The notes under the pieces are model-generated. The model did not search any database. It saw nothing but the letters and a program-made list of their open reading frames with translations, and had not been told where the DNA came from. The translations under genes were made by a program, and so were the position numbers. Below, piece by piece: positions 9,073 to 17,198 of a stretch of 64,000 bases of DNA. Positions within the stretch are counted from its first letter, which is position 1, and each line of letters begins with the position of its first letter. The DNA lies in contig CP064987.1 in NCBI GenBank assembly GCA_016699835.1, positions 2,914,001-2,978,000 of the forward strand. Reading direction: 5' to 3'. Source of the DNA: Phycisphaerales bacterium (GTDB lineage Bacteria; Planctomycetota; Phycisphaerae; Phycisphaerales; UBA1924).

Positions 9073-9950
9073 ACCGCGCGACCCTCGCGAGCCGCGTTGA
9101 GTCTCGCACCGACTTCGCGCAGGGCGGCGATCCGGAGTTCGGTGCGCGGGTGGGTCGCGAAGAGGCTGACGAGCGAGCCGCCGGCGAGAGGCTCGATGAT
9201 GAAGAGGTTGTTCTGAGCGGGGTTGGGCTGGCGGAGGGGGATCCGCTGGGAATAGACCTCGAGTTTCTGGAGCGCCGAGATCAGGCCCGAGGAGTCACCC
9301 GCGATGGCGGCACCATCGGCGTCGGCGACGAACTCGCGGCTGCGCGAGATCATCGCCTTGATGAGGGCGGCACCGATGCCGGCGAGCAGGAACGTGACGA
9401 TCGCCACGAGCGGATTGCCTCCCTCGCGGTTGTTCCCGCCGCCGACCCACAGGCCCCACTGGGCGATGTACGCGAGGATGCCCGCGATGGTGGCGGCAAC
9501 GCACGAGGTGAGCGTGTCGCGATTCTTGACGTGGGCGAGTTCGTGCCCGATCACGCCGCGGAGTTCGTTCTCGGAAAGGAGGCGAAGCGCGCCGTGCGTG
9601 ACCGCGACTGCGGCCTTGCGGGGCGAACGTCCCGTGGCGAACGCGTTGGGCGCGTCGTGCGGGCAGATGTACACGCGGGGCATGGGGAGGCCGGCCCGCG
9701 TGCGGAGTTCATCGACGAGGGCGTAGAGATTCAGTGCCTCGCCCGAGTCCTCGTGGGTGACCTCGCGCCCCTGCATGGCGGCGATGGCGATCTTGTCGGA
9801 GAAGAACCAGGCGATAACGTTGCTCACGCCGCCGAGGATGAGGGCGATGAGCATCCCGCCGCGACCGAACTGGGCGCCGACGAGGAGGAAGAGGCCCATC
9901 ATGGCGAGCATGAGGACGAGGGTCTTGAGGTTGTTGGTGGTCTTTCCCAT
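9069..9950 (-). CDS. htpX: Zinc metalloprotease HtpX
   Basis: A 293-residue M48 membrane protease of envelope quality control. Two N-terminal membrane helices (residues about 8-45) are followed by a cytoplasmic segment ending in PNAFATGRSPRKAAVAVTHGAL, the zinc-binding HELAHVKNRD, two more helices (AATIAGILAYIAQ and LVAIVTFLLAGIGAAL) and the third zinc ligand region SREFVADADGA. All are hallmarks of HtpX. ATG 9950 was chosen because it gives MGKTTNNLK directly before the first helix; the upstream frame is Ser/Arg-rich and lacks conservation-like features. The gene is divergent from the 3D-domain gene, with about 320 bp between the two starts. Confidence 0.95.
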   Translation of the reverse strand: MGKTTNNLKTLVLMLAMMGLFLLVGAQFGRGGMLIALILGGVSNVIAWFFSDKIAIAAMQGREVTHEDSGEALNLYALVDELRTRAGLPMPRVYICPHDAPNAFATGRSPRKAAVAVTHGALRLLSENELRGVIGHELAHVKNRDTLTSCVAATIAGILAYIAQWGLWVGGGNNREGGNPLVAIVTFLLAGIGAALIKAMISRSREFVADADGAAIAGDSSGLISALQKLEVYSQRIPLRQPNPAQNNLFIIEPLAGGSLVSLFATHPRTELRIAALREVGARLNAAREGRAV

Positions 9951-10268
9951 GGCGTGTCGTGGATCGGTCGGGCGGACGAGAGTCGATGAGCGTCTGTTCG
10001 AGTTATTCGGAACGGGGTCTTGTCGGATTCGATGCCGAGGGATGAAGAGTGATTCTTCTCGATTAAAATGCAGCAGCGCCCGTGCCAAACGACAGGCCGT
10101 ATCTTGGCTTGAGAGGCATCCGATAGCAAGGAAGGCCTGCCAGAGTGGCAGCAACGGGCTGGAGGTGGTGGTCGCAGGCACAACCGACAGCCTTGTGAAA
10201 GCAGGCAACTCAGAATCGGAGTATCATGGCAACGAGTCGGGAATTCCCGATCGGCCCACCATCGTTTG
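9951..10268. other. Intergenic region between divergent htpX and 3D-domain genes
   Basis: About 318 bp with no convincing gene; short frames here lack coding character. The segment 10040-10070 is AT-richer than its surroundings. On the minus strand a TTGGCA hexamer near 10084-10089 lies 17 bases from a TAATCG hexamer, a possible but weak htpX promoter. No strong hairpin or repeat is apparent. The region probably holds the two divergent promoters. Confidence 0.4.
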
Positions 10269-11084
10269 ATGGTGCAGACGCGCAGTGGCTTGCGCGGGCG
10301 GATCGGGGGCGGCTCGGGTGGAGTGGTCACCGTGTCGAACGGCACGATGCCGAACGCGCGATACCTGCGGGGCGCCTTGGCGCGTCTGCAGCGAGCCCGG
10401 ACCTGGGCGTGGGTGGCCGCATGGACTGTGGTCCTGGGGTTCACCATCGGCTCGGCGATCCTGGCGAAGGAGATGCGGTATGCGCCGCCTCTGGCCGCGG
10501 TCACCCCGATCTCGGTGGCTCCGAACGACGGGACTGTGGTTCTGCCCCTGCACCCCGAGACGATCGTCACGCCGAGTGCCGAGGTTGCCGCGCTCTTTGA
10601 GAATCGCGTGAGCACGCTCGACGATCTCGAGCATTTCGGGCCCGCGCTCAACCCGGACGCGGCGTTCGCCTTTGACCCGACGATCCGCTGGTTCCAGGGA
10701 CGTCCGATCCGCCCCGCACGCTCGGTGTCGATGCTGGTGACGGCCTATTCGCCCGATGCGCGGTCGTGCGGGAAGTACGCCGACGGGCGCACCGCGACGA
10801 TGCACCACATCTCGACCAACGCCGGGCACTTCGTGGCGGCCGATCCCACGATCCTGCCATACGGCTCGATGATCTCTGTTCCGGGATATGACGAGGGTGA
10901 GGTCGTCCCCGTGCTCGACTGCGGCGGGGCGATCAAGGGCTACCGTCTCGACGTGCTCTACCCCACGCACGAATCGGCCTTGAAGTGGGGGAGCCAGCGG
11001 CTCAACGTCGTCGTGTGGGAGTTCGCCGATGGTCTTGGGCCGTCGAATCCGCGCCAGACACGATCCGGGCAAGTCGCGAACTAG
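10269..11084 (+). CDS. 3D-domain protein (MltA/RpfB-type fold), membrane-anchored
   Basis: A 271-residue protein with one membrane segment (about residues 46-63, AWVAAWTVVLGFTIGSAIL) and a C-terminal 3D domain at about 155-250. The domain runs from MLVTAYSPDARSCGKYADG through ILPYGSMISVPGY to the signature YRLDVLYPTHESAL, which carries the conserved aspartates that name the family. 3D domains occur in lytic transglycosylase-like and resuscitation-promoting proteins acting on peptidoglycan; here it would lie on the periplasmic side. Start codon uncertain: ATG 10269 (or the adjacent TTG) is used, but starts closer to the membrane segment exist. It precedes the DUF58 gene by 71 bp. Confidence 0.8.
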   Translation: MVQTRSGLRGRIGGGSGGVVTVSNGTMPNARYLRGALARLQRARTWAWVAAWTVVLGFTIGSAILAKEMRYAPPLAAVTPISVAPNDGTVVLPLHPETIVTPSAEVAALFENRVSTLDDLEHFGPALNPDAAFAFDPTIRWFQGRPIRPARSVSMLVTAYSPDARSCGKYADGRTATMHHISTNAGHFVAADPTILPYGSMISVPGYDEGEVVPVLDCGGAIKGYRLDVLYPTHESALKWGSQRLNVVVWEFADGLGPSNPRQTRSGQVAN

Positions 11085-11155
11085 TTCAACGGCCGAGTGA
11101 CCGTGGCGTAGCGGCCGATGGTGTGGCGCGGACCGATCCTCTGTACACTCAACGC

Positions 11156-12196
11156 ATGATCGTCTCCAGCGAGGGGAACAAGCCGAAGTCGGTGGACGAG
11201 TTGATCGGCCCGGCGCTCGCCGCGAGGCTGGATCGGCTGGACCTCGCCTCGCGCACGCTCCTCTCGGGGACGATGCCCGGCGAGCGACGCAGCAAACGCC
11301 GCGGCAAGAGCGTCGAGTTCGACGACTTCCGCAACTACACGCCCGGCGATGATCTCCGGCACATCGACTGGAACGTCTACGCCCGCCTCGATCGGCTCTT
11401 CATCAAGATCTTCCGCGAGGAGGAGGACCTGGCGCTCCACCTGCTCGTCGATGCCTCGGCGTCGATGGATGCCGGCGAGGGGGCCACGAACAAACTCGTC
11501 TTCTCGGCCCGGCTTGCGATGGCTCTCGCGTACGTCGGGCTGGTGCGGCAGAACCGTGTCTCGGTCGCCGTGCTGGGCGGGCGACGCCCGGAGGCACCGA
11601 CTCGAGAACTCGTGCGACAGATCTCGCCGGTGCGAGGGCGGGCGGGCGTGCGGATCGTGGGAAGGCTTCTCCTCGACGCGCTCGAGGGATCGAGCGTGGA
11701 GAACCGCGCCTTCGAGGCGATGGATCTCAATGAGGCCGTCGCGAGGTCGATGCTCTCGCGGGCCGGCACGGGCAAACGCGGCGTGGTCGTCCTGCTCACC
11801 GACGCGCTGCAGGAGGGCGGCGTGACCCGGGCGATCAACGTGCTCGCCTCGGCCGGGGCGGGCGGGCAGCGGACCGATGGCTACTTCGTGCGGGTGCTCT
11901 CGCCGACCGAGATCGATCCGGCGGCGAGCCGCAGCGTCGATGGGGGCGTAGGAATCGGGCGCATGCGATCGCTCCTGGGCGATGTCCGCCTGACCGATGT
12001 CGAGACCGGGCGCGCCCGAGAGGTCTCGATCACGCCCGCGGTCCTCGACGCGTATCGATCACGCGTCCGCGTCCACGCAGAGAACCTGAAACGCGAGTGC
12101 TCCCGCCGGGGCGTGGCCTTCATCCCGATCTCGAGCGACGCGTCGGTCGAGGATCTCGTGCTCACGACGCTCCGCCGGGGCGGGATGCTCGTGTGA
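11156..12196 (+). CDS. DUF58 domain-containing protein
   Basis: A 346-residue cytoplasmic protein. The DUF58 core FDDFRNYTPGDDLRHIDWNVYARLDR (about residues 54-79) is followed by a von Willebrand A-like region starting LHLLVDASASMD (a DxSxS MIDAS-type motif at about 101-106) and VVVLLTDALQEGG (about 210-222). Members usually sit beside a MoxR AAA ATPase and act as metal-dependent adaptor or chaperone modules; no MoxR gene is adjacent here. ATG 11156 is the natural start, directly before the conserved N-terminus. The tRNA-Cys gene follows on the opposite strand 36 bp downstream. Confidence 0.9.
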   Translation: MIVSSEGNKPKSVDELIGPALAARLDRLDLASRTLLSGTMPGERRSKRRGKSVEFDDFRNYTPGDDLRHIDWNVYARLDRLFIKIFREEEDLALHLLVDASASMDAGEGATNKLVFSARLAMALAYVGLVRQNRVSVAVLGGRRPEAPTRELVRQISPVRGRAGVRIVGRLLLDALEGSSVENRAFEAMDLNEAVARSMLSRAGTGKRGVVVLLTDALQEGGVTRAINVLASAGAGGQRTDGYFVRVLSPTEIDPAASRSVDGGVGIGRMRSLLGDVRLTDVETGRAREVSITPAVLDAYRSRVRVHAENLKRECSRRGVAFIPISSDASVEDLVLTTLRRGGMLV

Positions 12197-12232
12197 CACG
12201 CCGGGATTCGGTTGTCTGGGGGGAGGATGGAA

Positions 12233-12306
12233 AGGTCGGGGTGGGATTCGAACCCACGGAAAGCGGATTTGCAATCCGCCCCATTAGACCACTCTGGCAC
12301 CCGACC
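12233..12306 (-). tRNA. tRNA-Cys (GCA)
   Basis: The reverse strand folds into a complete cloverleaf: 7-bp acceptor stem GGTCGGG/CCCGACC, anticodon loop TTGCAAA between GCGGA and TCCGC-type arms, and a T-arm GTGGG-TTCGAAT-CCCAC. Anticodon GCA specifies cysteine, and the discriminator base is U, as expected for tRNA-Cys. CCA is not encoded. Confidence 0.97.
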
Positions 12307-12370
12307 GGTGGATGCAAGGGTAGGCCGCGAAGGCAGGACTGTGATACGGACGTGTGTGGTGCGAGATGGG

Positions 12371-12886
12371 TCACGTGCCGTTCACATCGGCGAAACGGAA
12401 GGCCTGAGAGATCCTGGAGAATCGGAACTCCAGATTTCGGCCGCGGCTGTAGACCTCGATTCTGGGCGGGAATCGACGCTCGAACCAGCGCACGGCGATG
12501 GCTGTAGCAAAGCAGATCCATGTGGCTTGGGAGGGCCGAATCGGACCCGAAGGAAGAATGCCCACGCGTGTGAGGATATAGAACTCGGCGAAGATGATCG
12601 GCACCACGACGATCCACGTGAACCATCGGCGAAACCACATCGCGCGACGAAGCGGCCATCGACAGGAGTGACAGACCGGCGCCTCGATCGTGGGAAGCGA
12701 CGGGTCAAAGGGGATGCGCGGAAGGAGAACTCTCAGCCACCCGGTGCGTTCTGGGAGGATGCGCACTTGGGCCGAGGGAAGCGGCTTGCAGCAATACACG
12801 CACTCGTCGGGCCATTCCACGAATCGGCCCTTGGCGACATCGACGCCGATCTGTTTCGACTTGCGGATTTTATCAACAACAGACAT
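12371..12886 (-). CDS. Hypothetical membrane protein with two Cys-pair motifs
   Basis: A 171-residue protein of unrecognised family. The N-terminal third has two Cys pairs (CVYC at about residues 29-32 and CHSC at about 72-75), resembling a zinc-ribbon or rubredoxin-like knuckle. It is followed by two hydrophobic helices at about 88-105 (FTWIVVVPIIFAEFYIL) and 121-134 (TWICFATAIAVRWF), then a basic C-terminal tail. The arrangement, a small zinc finger then membrane helices, is common in uncharacterised bacterial proteins. It lies 42 bp downstream of the corrinoid adenosyltransferase gene on the same strand, so the two may be cotranscribed. No function inferred. Confidence 0.65.
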   Translation of the reverse strand: MSVVDKIRKSKQIGVDVAKGRFVEWPDECVYCCKPLPSAQVRILPERTGWLRVLLPRIPFDPSLPTIEAPVCHSCRWPLRRAMWFRRWFTWIVVVPIIFAEFYILTRVGILPSGPIRPSQATWICFATAIAVRWFERRFPPRIEVYSRGRNLEFRFSRISQAFRFADVNGT

Positions 12887-12928
12887 TGTGGCCTCGTGGG
12901 AGTACGTGTGCTGTGGTGACGCCGTCAG

Positions 12929-13534
12929 TTACGTGCGTGTGCGGTTCGCGCCAGGCACCCAGAGCACGTCGGCCTTGCCGTCGTCGTTCGCCGCTCGCGC
13001 CATCACAAAGATCAGGTCGCTGAGGCGATTCAGATATCGCACCGGCTCCATGCTCGTGGCGTCTGGTGCGGCGGCGTGGAGCGAGACCGCGAGGCGCTCG
13101 GCACGGCGGACGATGGTTCGCGCCAGGTGCAGAGAGGCCGCGAGGGGCGAGCCGCCAGGGAGCACGAAACTGGTCAACGGCCCGAGGTTCTCGTTGATCG
13201 CGTCGATCATCGGCTCGAGGCGATCGGTCTGGCTCGACTGGATGCGAAGGCGGGGCGGCCCGGAGCCGGCGCGTTCTTCGGCGGAGATCGGCGTGGCGAG
13301 GTCGGCGCCAAGGTCGAAGAGGTCGTGCTGGATGCCCTGCAGGCTCGCCCGGAGTTTCGCGTGCGAGGCCGAGGCCCCGGCGTGGGTGATCGCCACGCCG
13401 ATCGCCGCGTTGGCCTCGTCCACAGTGCCATAGGTCTCGACGCGGAGGTCGTCCTTGCGGACGCGGGCGCCGCTGGCGAGCCCGGTGGTCCCGTCGTCGC
13501 CGGTGCGGGTGTAGATTTTCGTGAGTTTGACCAT
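12929..13534 (-). CDS. ATP:corrinoid (cob(I)alamin) adenosyltransferase, PduO type
   Basis: A 201-residue four-helix-bundle enzyme that transfers adenosyl from ATP to cob(I)alamin. Motifs are the N-terminal IYTRTGDDGTTGLASG ATP-binding segment (residues 6-21), VETYGTVDEANAAIG, FVLPGGSPLAASLHLARTIVRRAER (the RxxxRR-type helix) and the late LNRLSDLIFVMARAAN. These are diagnostic of the PduO/MMAB family and distinguish it from CobA-type enzymes. Length is normal. ATG 13534 directly precedes the conserved N-terminus. It is divergent from recJ. Other cobalamin genes and a cobalamin riboswitch were not seen in the window, so it may serve a salvage pathway. Confidence 0.93.
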   Translation of the reverse strand: MVKLTKIYTRTGDDGTTGLASGARVRKDDLRVETYGTVDEANAAIGVAITHAGASASHAKLRASLQGIQHDLFDLGADLATPISAEERAGSGPPRLRIQSSQTDRLEPMIDAINENLGPLTSFVLPGGSPLAASLHLARTIVRRAERLAVSLHAAAPDATSMEPVRYLNRLSDLIFVMARAANDDGKADVLWVPGANRTRT

Positions 13535-13660
13535 GCTTCCTCGGCGTGATGTGGCGGAAATGCCTTCGAAGGCACAGTAGGATGACGATCAACGAGTGGC
13601 CCACGATGGATGGCCCACTCGGGAACGGCCCAGATGCGTGAGTGTGGTCAGGAGGAGTCG

Positions 13661-15520
13661 ATGCCGGGAACGGAGGCCGGGACGAGCGTGGTGTCGGTCG
13701 ATTCGCCGAGTGATAGCGATTCGGTCGCGACACGCCCCACGCGTGGCCTTCGAGCGAGATGGATTGGGCCGGCTCCGTCGCCCCCGACTGACGGATCGCT
13801 CGTTGATCGCGTCCTCGCGGCCCGCGGGCTGGCAAGCGGCACGCCCGAGGCGGCGAGATTCCTCACGCCCTCACTCAAGGACCTGCACGACCCCACGCTG
13901 CTCGCGGGCATCGACGCCGCGGCCGAGCGGCTCCTCCGGGCGGCCCGCGATGGCGAGCGGATCGTGATCTATGGCGACTATGACGTTGATGGCGTCACCG
14001 CGACCGCGATCCTCTACCACACGCTGCTCACGCTCTATCCAGGCGCGAGCATCGAGACGTACGTTCCGCATCGCATCGACGAGGGCTACGGCTTGAACGC
14101 CGAGGCGATCGCGCGGCTGGCCGACGCCGGGGCTCGCGTCATTGTCAGTGTGGACTGCGGGATCACGGCCTTTGAGCCAGCCCGCGTCGCGAAAGCCCGG
14201 GGCGTCGATCTCGTCATCACGGATCACCACACGATGTCGCCCGAGGCGGGCGTCCAACTCCCCGACGCCTTCGCATGCGTACATCCGGCAATCGAGTCGG
14301 GCCCCGGGGCGTGCTATCCCAACGCCGACCTTTGCGGCGCGGGTGTGGCCTTCAAACTCGCGTGGCGGATCGCGACGCTCCATGCGGGCGGTGGGGGGGG
14401 TGGAGAAAGCAGTGGCGAACGCGTCTCGCCCCGTGTGCGAGAGACGCTCCTCGACATGCTGGCGCTCGCGTCCCTGGGTGTGATCGCCGATGTCATGCCA
14501 TTGGTGGGTGAGAATCGAGTGATCGCCAGATTCGGTTTATCGCGGATGAAATCGACCCAAGTGGAAGGGTTGCACGCGCTGATCGACGCGAGCGGGATGG
14601 GGGGCGAGCGCGTCCAGGCCGAGGACGTGGGTTTCAAACTCGCCCCGCGACTCAACGCCTGCGGCAGGATGGGGCACGCGAGAGAGGCGGTCGAACTGCT
14701 GACGACAGCGTCGGGCGCCCGGGCCCGCGACATCGCCGAGGAACTCACGCGACAGAACGACACCCGCCGCGCGACCGAGCGGGCGATCTTCGAACACGCC
14801 GAGAAACTCGCGACCGAGTCGGGCATGACTGGAAAGGACCATCGCGCGATCGTCCTCGCACACGAGACCTGGCACCAGGGCGTCGTCGGCATCGTGTGCT
14901 CGCGGCTCGTCGAGCGATTCCATCGCCCCACGATCCTCTTCCAGAACCACGGCGAGATGTGCCATGGCTCGGGCCGGTCGATCGATGGCTTCTCGCTCCA
15001 CGGCGCGATCGAGGCGTGCAAGGACCACGTCGAGACCTTCGGCGGGCACGAGATGGCCGCGGGCTTGAAGGTTCGCACCGATCGAATCGAGGCATTCACC
15101 CGCGTCTTCACCGAGGTCTGCAATCAACGATTGAGCGAGGACGATCTCCTGCCACGAGCGAGATACGACACAGAGGCCGCGATTGCCGATCTCACCCTGG
15201 AGGGCGTGCGTGACCTCGCGCGGCTTGCGCCCTTTGGCCGCGGCAACCCTTCGGTCTGCGTGCGATTGACCGGCGTGAAAATCGCGGGTCGGGCCGAGAC
15301 CTTTGGGAGCGGGAACAAGCACCTCGCGATCCGAGTAAGCGACTCGCGGGCGTCACGCTCGCGCCTGATGCGGATTGTTGGGTGGAACTGGGCGGCCCGG
15401 GCTGACGCGTTCCCTGCCGGGGCCGAGTTGGAACTGCTCGTCCGACCGAAGATCTCGACCTATGGCGGTGTGAGCGTGGAGCCGGAACTCGTCGACGTTT
15501 CCCACGTGGGAATGGCCTGA
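13661..15520 (+). CDS. recJ: Single-stranded-DNA-specific exonuclease RecJ
   Basis: A 5'-3' single-strand DNA exonuclease of recombination and mismatch repair. DHH-phosphoesterase motifs are in order: YGDYDVDGVTATA (about residues 105-117), SVDCGI, and ITDHHTM carrying the name-giving DHH (about 187-193). The DHHA1 part shows CHGSGRSIDGFSLH and FGGHEMAAGL. A C-terminal OB-fold follows, with GRGNPSVCVRL. ATG 13661 is chosen because an AGGAGG lies 5 bases upstream; an in-frame ATG at 13610 would add 17 residues with no better signal. A Gly-rich insert (GGGGGG near residue 248) is unusual. At 619 residues it is near the normal family length. Confidence 0.93.
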   Translation: MPGTEAGTSVVSVDSPSDSDSVATRPTRGLRARWIGPAPSPPTDGSLVDRVLAARGLASGTPEAARFLTPSLKDLHDPTLLAGIDAAAERLLRAARDGERIVIYGDYDVDGVTATAILYHTLLTLYPGASIETYVPHRIDEGYGLNAEAIARLADAGARVIVSVDCGITAFEPARVAKARGVDLVITDHHTMSPEAGVQLPDAFACVHPAIESGPGACYPNADLCGAGVAFKLAWRIATLHAGGGGGGESSGERVSPRVRETLLDMLALASLGVIADVMPLVGENRVIARFGLSRMKSTQVEGLHALIDASGMGGERVQAEDVGFKLAPRLNACGRMGHAREAVELLTTASGARARDIAEELTRQNDTRRATERAIFEHAEKLATESGMTGKDHRAIVLAHETWHQGVVGIVCSRLVERFHRPTILFQNHGEMCHGSGRSIDGFSLHGAIEACKDHVETFGGHEMAAGLKVRTDRIEAFTRVFTEVCNQRLSEDDLLPRARYDTEAAIADLTLEGVRDLARLAPFGRGNPSVCVRLTGVKIAGRAETFGSGNKHLAIRVSDSRASRSRLMRIVGWNWAARADAFPAGAELELLVRPKISTYGGVSVEPELVDVSHVGMA

Positions 15521-15543
15521 CAAGCGTAAGGAGCCATTGACCA

Positions 15544-15573
15544 TTGGCGTACGGTTACTCGGGCGGCTACCAT
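15544..15573 (+). promoter_or_regulatory. Possible promoter of tRNA-Leu
   Basis: TTGGCG at 15544-15549 and TACCAT at 15568-15573 are separated by 18 bases, each matching 4 of 6 consensus positions. Transcription would begin close to 15580, just before the tRNA at 15589. Spacing and position fit; the hexamers are weak. Confidence 0.3.
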
Positions 15574-15588
15574 CAGCCCACGATTCCC

Positions 15589-15672
15589 GCGGCCATGGCG
15601 GAATTGGCAGACGCGCTAGATTCAGGTTCTAGTGGGGTAACACCCGTGGAGGTTCGACTCCTCTTGGCCGCA
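15589..15672 (+). tRNA. tRNA-Leu (CAG)
   Basis: An 84-nt class II tRNA with acceptor stem GCGGCCA/TGGCCGC, an anticodon arm reading CTAGA-TTCAGGT-TCTAG (anticodon CAG), a long variable arm (TGGGGTAACACCCGTG) and T-arm GAGG-TTCGACT-CCTC. The discriminator is A73, as required for leucine. CCA is not encoded. Confidence 0.97.
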
Positions 15673-15725
15673 TTCTGTTCGAGGTGGACCGTCGTCGCAA
15701 CCGTCGTTTTTATGAGGTGCTGCCG

Positions 15726-16100
15726 ATGTCCAGCAAAGTGACTTCCAATCCGCCGACCAAACGAGCCTCCCTGGAAGCAATGGATTCCCCACGGGAGGGA
15801 GGCCGCTCGGGCAAGACGTCGGCGAGCGCTAAGCCCCAGCCGGTGAAACTCGCGATCGCGATCGTGGCTCTCGCCGCCGCAGCGTTTGTCATCTACTGGT
15901 TCAACTTCCACGAGAGCGGCGGCCCGAACGTGCAACGCGCTGACCAACCCATGACCGCGACGGCTCCCGGACCCGCCGCGTCCACGCCGACGCCAACCCC
16001 GAACACACCAACGCCCTCGGGCGCCCAGGCGACCGGCGCAAAGCCAGAGCCGAAGCCCGAACCGGTCGGAACATCGCAACTCGCGCCGGGCGTGCAGTAG
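15726..16100 (+). CDS. Hypothetical single-pass membrane protein with Pro/Thr/Ala-rich tail
   Basis: A 124-residue protein. A basic, Ser/Lys-rich cytoplasmic N-terminus precedes one membrane helix (about residues 43-60, LAIAIVALAAAAFVIYWF) and a low-complexity Pro/Thr/Ala/Lys-rich tail (TPTPTPNTPTPSG, KPEPKPEPV). No family was recognised. The tail resembles periplasm-spanning linkers. ATG 15726 is preferred because the longer frame would begin inside the tRNA trailer. It is followed 60 bp later by the RNase HII-like gene on the same strand. Confidence 0.6.
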   Translation: MSSKVTSNPPTKRASLEAMDSPREGGRSGKTSASAKPQPVKLAIAIVALAAAAFVIYWFNFHESGGPNVQRADQPMTATAPGPAASTPTPTPNTPTPSGAQATGAKPEPKPEPVGTSQLAPGVQ

Positions 16101-16160
16101 CATTTCGACCGACTCCCGATCGTGGGCATGCATGCCGTACCACCCTCGTACAGTCCACGC

Positions 16161-17198
16161 ATGGCGATGGTGATCGCGGGCATCGACGAGGCGGGATATG
16201 GGCCGACGCTCGGGCCTCTCGTGGTCTCTATGACGGTCTTTCGAATCGATCGCCCCATCGACGAGGGCGTGCCGAATCTGTGGACGCTGCTGGGGTCGGG
16301 TGTCTGCCGCGATCCCGGACGAAACGGGGCGGCCGGTCCCGGCGGGCGCGTCCCCATCGCGGATTCCAAGCGTTTAAAACTCGCGAACTCGGTCCGATCG
16401 ACGCATCCGCTCGTGCATCTGGAGCGTGGCGTGCTCGCTTTCAAGTCCCACACGGCCGGTTCGGCGCGCCTCGATGTCGCCTTGCACACCGACGTGTCCC
16501 TTGCCGAGTCGGTCGGGGCCGTCCTTCCGAGCAGCGCGTGGTACCAGGGCGAGCCGATCCCGCTTCCCGTCGCGTTGACATCGGGCGAGACGGGCATCTC
16601 GTCCAACCTCGTCGGGCAGGCGCTCGAGCGTTCGGGCGTATCGCTGCTGTCGATGCGTGGCGAGATCGTGAGCGAGTCGGCCTTCAACTCGACGATCGAC
16701 GACACGGGCAACAAGTCCGAGACGACGATTCTCGCCGTGGGCAGGCACATCCGCTGGCTGCTGGAGTCGCCCCCGAGTGATCTCGGCATGACCGACGACG
16801 ATCGCCTCGGCGTGGTCTGCGATCGTCTGGGCGGGCGCGCGATGTACGCCGAGGTGCTCGAGCGGCTTCTCCCCGGGTTCGCCGCGTCGGTGGTGGAGGA
16901 AGGCCCCGAGCGCAGCCGGTATGTTGTTGAAGGACAGGGAAGGCGTGTCGGCGTCTCGTTCCTCACCGAGGCGGAAGGAGCGCACCTTCCCGTGGCGCTC
17001 GCCTCGATGCTCTCGAAGTATCTCCGCGAGTTGGCGATGCTGCGGTTCAATCGATATTGGTCGGCGCGCGCGGCCGAACAAGGGGTTGGCGAACTCAAGC
17101 CCACCGCCGGCTACGCCCTGGACGCTCGCCGCTGGCTGAACGACGCGGCGCCGATGCTCGACGCGACACTCCGCCGGGATCTGGTGCGCAAGGCATGA
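16161..17198 (+). CDS. Divergent RNase HII-like protein
   Basis: A 345-residue protein whose N-terminus IAGIDEAGYGPTLGPLVV closely follows the RNase HII signature GIDEAGRGPLAGPVV, keeping catalytic Asp9 and Glu10 but with Tyr in place of the substrate-contacting Arg. ADSKRLK matches the HII 'DSKKL' motif, VVCDRLGGR could supply a third acidic residue, and AEGAHLPVALASMLSKYLRELAM matches the helix 'aDa.~~aIAAASIlAKv.Rd..M'. It is about 130 residues longer than a normal RNase HII, from large insertions (about residues 50-200). RNA:DNA hybrid cleavage is therefore possible but unproven. Its stop overlaps the ribD start (ATGA), indicating translational coupling. Confidence 0.72.
   Translation: MAMVIAGIDEAGYGPTLGPLVVSMTVFRIDRPIDEGVPNLWTLLGSGVCRDPGRNGAAGPGGRVPIADSKRLKLANSVRSTHPLVHLERGVLAFKSHTAGSARLDVALHTDVSLAESVGAVLPSSAWYQGEPIPLPVALTSGETGISSNLVGQALERSGVSLLSMRGEIVSESAFNSTIDDTGNKSETTILAVGRHIRWLLESPPSDLGMTDDDRLGVVCDRLGGRAMYAEVLERLLPGFAASVVEEGPERSRYVVEGQGRRVGVSFLTEAEGAHLPVALASMLSKYLRELAMLRFNRYWSARAAEQGVGELKPTAGYALDARRWLNDAAPMLDATLRRDLVRKA

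Noticed and set aside
10224..11072. 282-codon minus-strand frame over the 3D-domain gene
   Set aside because: The plus strand has the 3D-domain signature; the minus reading is His/Arg-rich shadow.
13535..13660. Possible cobalamin riboswitch near the corrinoid adenosyltransferase gene
   Set aside because: The gap is too short and lacks the B12-box motif.
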